Assembly (NCBI GenBank): GCA_021160485.1
Contig: JAGHCL010000025.1
Location: 1-8,423 of the forward strand
DNA: 8,423 nt
DNA from: Candidatus Desulfofervidaceae bacterium
Lineage (GTDB): Bacteria > Desulfobacterota > Desulfofervidia > Desulfofervidales > Desulfofervidaceae
Direction: 5' to 3'
Positions 6,360 to 8,423 of this stretch are shown piece by piece. The first letter of the stretch is position 1. Each line of letters starts with the position of its first letter. Made by a program: the position numbers and the translations under genes. Below the pieces are notes generated by a model. It was not told where the DNA came from. It saw nothing but the letters and a program-made list of their open reading frames with translations, and ran no database searches.

Positions 6360-6613
6360 CTTTCTACCTCAGCATAAATTCTAATGGCCTGCTCAGGACA
6401 GATTTGATAACACAGGCCACAACCAATGCAACCTAGAGTTTTAGAATATTGCCATTCTACTACTAAATAACCTTTTTCGTTAGCATGCTGCGAAAGCTTT
6501 AACAAGTGTCTGGGACAGACTTTAATACACAACTGACATCCCTTGCAGCGGTCTTCCAGAATCTCCACCTGATAAGAAAGAGTTCTAACTAGGTGAATCC
6601 TTCTTTGGGGCAT
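6356..6613 (-). CDS. 2-oxoacid:ferredoxin oxidoreductase, delta (2x[4Fe-4S] ferredoxin) subunit
   Basis: Small ferredoxin subunit that carries electrons from the thiamine site out to soluble ferredoxin. The 85 residues contain two full cluster motifs, CKGCQLCIKVCP at 23-34 and CIGCGLCYQICP at 62-73. Between them is a linker with NEKGYLVVEW, the usual form of OFOR delta subunits. The start at ATG 6613 is fixed by AGGAG (6621-6625) 7 bases upstream. This start and its ribosome binding site lie inside the end of the rng gene, so the two genes overlap by 25 bases in different frames. The stop overlaps the alpha start by 4 bases. A free-standing polyferredoxin is unlikely given this position and length. 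Confidence 0.93.
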   Translation of the reverse strand: MPQRRIHLVRTLSYQVEILEDRCKGCQLCIKVCPRHLLKLSQHANEKGYLVVEWQYSKTLGCIGCGLCYQICPEQAIRIYAEVER

Positions 6614-8118
6614 GCTTTTTCTCCTGTAAAATCTTTAGCTGACGTTTCACACCTTACCTCATAAGGTTTCAAGCTGGGTTCTGCTACCAACAAAAGTTTT
6701 ATTTTAAAATGTCGTTCCAATTCTGTCAATATTCTTCGTTTCTTATTAAGCAAATAATTGGCTACATCCAGGGGTAGCTTACATGTAATTTGTTCTGGGT
6801 GGGTAAGGGCTATTTCCATCTTGATCCGACGTAAGGTTTCTAAGGCCCTGACTTCGGTAGACATAATAAACCCCCTGCCTTCACACAAAGGACAAGGACA
6901 GGTAGTAATGGCAATAAGGGAAGGATGCAATCGTTGTCTGGAAATTTCAATCAGGCCAAATTTAGACATTTTAGTGCAATCTACCCGAGCCCTATCTTTT
7001 TTTAAAGCCTCCCGAAGCTGCTTTTCTATTTTCAACAGGTGTTTTTTGTCCCTCATTTGAATGAAGTCAATCACAATCAATCCGGCAATATCACGCAATC
7101 TAATTTGGCGGGCACTTTCTTCTGCTGCTTCCAGATTGGTTTTAAAAGACGTTTGTTCAAGATTTTTTTCCTGTGTGCTGGCCGAATTGACATCTATGGC
7201 TGTAAGGGCCTCAGTTGTTTGAATGACAATTTCCCCACCTGAGGGGAGAGAAACAACATCTTGATAAATTTGAGCGATTTGGTCATCCAGACCAAAGTGG
7301 GTAAAGATAGGCAATGCCTGTTTATACCTTTTAACCACACGTCCATGTCGAGGGGAGACAAGACGCATAAACTCTTTTACCTTTCTATATGCCTCTTCAT
7401 TATCCACCCATATTTCTCTTACATCGGCACTGAAATAATCACGTATTGCTCGCAAGAGCAAATCTACTTCCTGATAGATTAAGGCTGGTGCTGGAACACT
7501 TTGAGCCTTCTTTTTTATTGTTTCCCACAGCCGTAGTAGATATCTAAGATCACGGGCCAACTCCAATTTTGTCTTGCCAGCTGCGGCTGTGCGGACAATA
7601 ACTCCTACTCCAGGTAGAAGCGAAAAGGAGTTTATAATTTCTTTTAGTCTCTTTCTGTCTTTCTCGTCAGTAATTTTTCTGGAAATACCCACATTTTTCT
7701 GCCCTGGAGTCAAGACCAGATATCGTCCCGGTAAGGCCAAATATGTAGTAAGGGCGGCTCCTTTATGTAGGGTTTCTTCTTTAATGACCTGGACTAAGAT
7801 TTCCTGTCCTGGTTTTAATACCCTTTCTACCAGAGGCTTTCCTTTTGCCGGAGAAAGAAAGTATTCAGGGTGGATTTCATCAATTTGTAAGAAACCACGT
7901 TTTGTTGCTCCATAGTCTACAAACACGGCCTGAAGGCTGGGCACGATATCACAAACGATCCCTTTGTAAATATTCCCTCGGGTTTGACCCTGAGCAGCAG
8001 TCTCAATATAAAACTCTTCTAACTTGCCTTTTTCTACTAAGGCAACTCGTACTTCTTCAGGTTCATCAGCGTTAATGAGCATTAAACGAGATGGAGAACC
8101 TGCCTTTTGTTTTACCAT
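6589..8118 (-). CDS. rng: ribonuclease E/G family endoribonuclease
   Basis: Single-strand-specific endoribonuclease that starts mRNA decay and matures rRNA (family knowledge). The 509 residues match the RNase G and catalytic-core length and lack the long C-terminal scaffold of RNase E. Visible are an S1 RNA-binding domain at about 45-127 (GNIYKGIVCDIVPSLQAVFVD... then KGAALTTYLALPGRYLVL), and catalytic Asp309 in TAIDVNS and Asp351 in VIDFIQM, matching the metal-binding pair of E. coli RNase E. DCTKMSKFGLIEISRQR follows at 380-396, and CPLCEGRG at 409-416 is the Zn-link CPxC that joins subunits. The ATG at 8118 has only a weak GAG upstream. It is the first gene after a good promoter and the head of the whole minus-strand run. 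Calling it rng rather than rne rests on length alone. Confidence 0.95.
   Translation of the reverse strand: MVKQKAGSPSRLMLINADEPEEVRVALVEKGKLEEFYIETAAQGQTRGNIYKGIVCDIVPSLQAVFVDYGATKRGFLQIDEIHPEYFLSPAKGKPLVERVLKPGQEILVQVIKEETLHKGAALTTYLALPGRYLVLTPGQKNVGISRKITDEKDRKRLKEIINSFSLLPGVGVIVRTAAAGKTKLELARDLRYLLRLWETIKKKAQSVPAPALIYQEVDLLLRAIRDYFSADVREIWVDNEEAYRKVKEFMRLVSPRHGRVVKRYKQALPIFTHFGLDDQIAQIYQDVVSLPSGGEIVIQTTEALTAIDVNSASTQEKNLEQTSFKTNLEAAEESARQIRLRDIAGLIVIDFIQMRDKKHLLKIEKQLREALKKDRARVDCTKMSKFGLIEISRQRLHPSLIAITTCPCPLCEGRGFIMSTEVRALETLRRIKMEIALTHPEQITCKLPLDVANYLLNKKRRILTELERHFKIKLLLVAEPSLKPYEVRCETSAKDFTGEKACPKEGFT
6621..6625 (-). promoter_or_regulatory. Shine-Dalgarno of the delta subunit, embedded in rng
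   Basis: AGGAG on the minus strand, 7 bases from ATG 6613 and wholly within rng codons. It decides the ferredoxin start and shows that the 25-base overlap with rng is used rather than a calling artefact. Confidence 0.7.
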
Positions 8119-8146
8119 AAACGATGCTCTTTATTTTTTATCAAAC

Positions 8147-8176
8147 CTTTTAGCAATAAAAAACCTTTACTGTCAA
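8147..8176 (-). promoter_or_regulatory. candidate sigma-70 promoter for the minus-strand run
   Basis: On the minus strand a perfect -35 box TTGACA (8176-8171) is followed after 18 bases by TAAAAG (8152-8147), a fair -10 box with four of six consensus bases. The start of transcription would fall near 8140, giving a leader of about 20 bases before rng. It is the only good promoter-like match I found upstream of any minus-strand gene, so it may drive all of them down to trmD. Confidence 0.5.
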
Positions 8177-8212
8177 GCAGGATTCTCCTAAAAATCTCAA
8201 CTGAATAATGTA

Positions 8213-8423
8213 TCAGAAGACATAACTTACGCTAAGACCTACTAAATGGGCATCTCCGTCATCTATTTCCCCTTTAAGGCGGACAGCATTGTTGTCTACG
8301 GTTTTGTCTTTTATGACTAAATAAGAGTAAGATATATCAATGTTAAAATGGGAAATCTGGGTGATATCTTATAATTCCTGTAAAAAGAGGGTGGCCTGAG
8401 TTATAATAAATAAACTTAACAAA
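8213..8423 (-). pseudogene. decayed C-terminal fragment of a FadL/OmpP1-type outer-membrane protein
   Basis: A 51-codon stretch (8213-8368) ends in TGA and reads as the last beta strands of a FadL/OmpP1/TodX outer-membrane channel. DITQISHFNIDISYSYL, then a turn with KDKTVDNNAVRLKGEIDD, then AHLVGLSVSYVF end in Phe with the alternating hydrophobic pattern of a C-terminal porin strand. A TAA closes this frame at 8369-8371. In another frame, open to the window edge, NSGHPLFTGI (8373-8402) resembles the preceding family segment (roughly NSRHWL-x-x-G-I-G-Y-D-I). This implies a frameshift of about two bases at 8369-8372 plus substitutions. I infer a dying gene that starts beyond the right edge. 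No start codon or ribosome binding site supports the fragment as a gene of its own. It fills most of the stretch upstream of rng. Confidence 0.55.

Noticed and set aside
7574..7915. 113-codon open frame on the plus strand
   Set aside because: It is antisense to the conserved S1 and core region of the RNase E/G gene, and its composition is that of a reverse-strand shadow.
1..8423. CRISPR array, insertion sequence, phage, toxin-antitoxin or defence genes, tRNA or rRNA
   Set aside because: I saw no regularly spaced repeats, no terminal inverted repeats with a transposase, and no cloverleaf or rRNA-like stretch. Every substantial reading frame is accounted for by the genes listed.

Overview
The window reads as chromosomal DNA from a sulfate-reducing bacterium, most likely in Desulfobacterota (the former Deltaproteobacteria) or a close relative. 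The strongest evidence is the left end, which holds the 3' end of dsrO followed by a complete dsrP. These are the last two genes of the dsrMKJOP cluster, whose membrane complex links the quinone pool to dissimilatory sulfite reduction. A ferredoxin-dependent 2-oxoacid oxidoreductase and the outer-membrane protein families fit an anaerobic, Gram-negative cell. The DNA looks moderately AT-rich by eye. Nothing in it proves a particular genus or a growth temperature.

Layout. Bases 1-1516 (+) carry dsrO (5' end cut off) and dsrP. Bases 1517-1620 are a convergent junction with two nested perfect palindromes, probably a bidirectional terminator. All intact genes from 1579 to 8118 lie on the minus strand in one tightly packed run. 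In transcription order these are: RNase E/G family nuclease (rng); a four-subunit 2-oxoacid:ferredoxin oxidoreductase (delta ferredoxin, alpha, beta, gamma); a 71-residue coiled-coil protein of unknown function; a broken HDOD/histidine-kinase-like gene; an Mla-type ABC ATPase; and trmD. Neighbours overlap or lie within about 10 bases of each other, except for a 97-base gap between the gamma subunit and the 71-residue gene. A plausible sigma-70 promoter lies just upstream of rng. Beyond it, 8213-8423 holds the decayed C-terminal end of a FadL/OmpP1-type outer-membrane protein gene.

How the genes relate. DsrO and DsrP are electron-transfer parts of sulfate respiration. The oxidoreductase makes or consumes reduced ferredoxin while interconverting a 2-oxoacid and an acyl-CoA, so it shares the cell's low-potential electron pool with the respiratory side. 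The other genes on the minus strand (RNA decay, tRNA modification, lipid-transport ATPase, a decayed signalling gene) have no obvious shared pathway with it. The arrangement looks like a housekeeping run assembled by proximity rather than a specialised system.

I found no mobile element, CRISPR array, defence island or RNA gene, and no convincing new biological system. The points most worth a second look are the single-base frameshift and large internal loss in the HDOD/kinase gene, the fadL remnant, the nested palindromes at the dsrP/trmD junction, and the relocation of trmD away from its usual ribosomal-protein neighbours.
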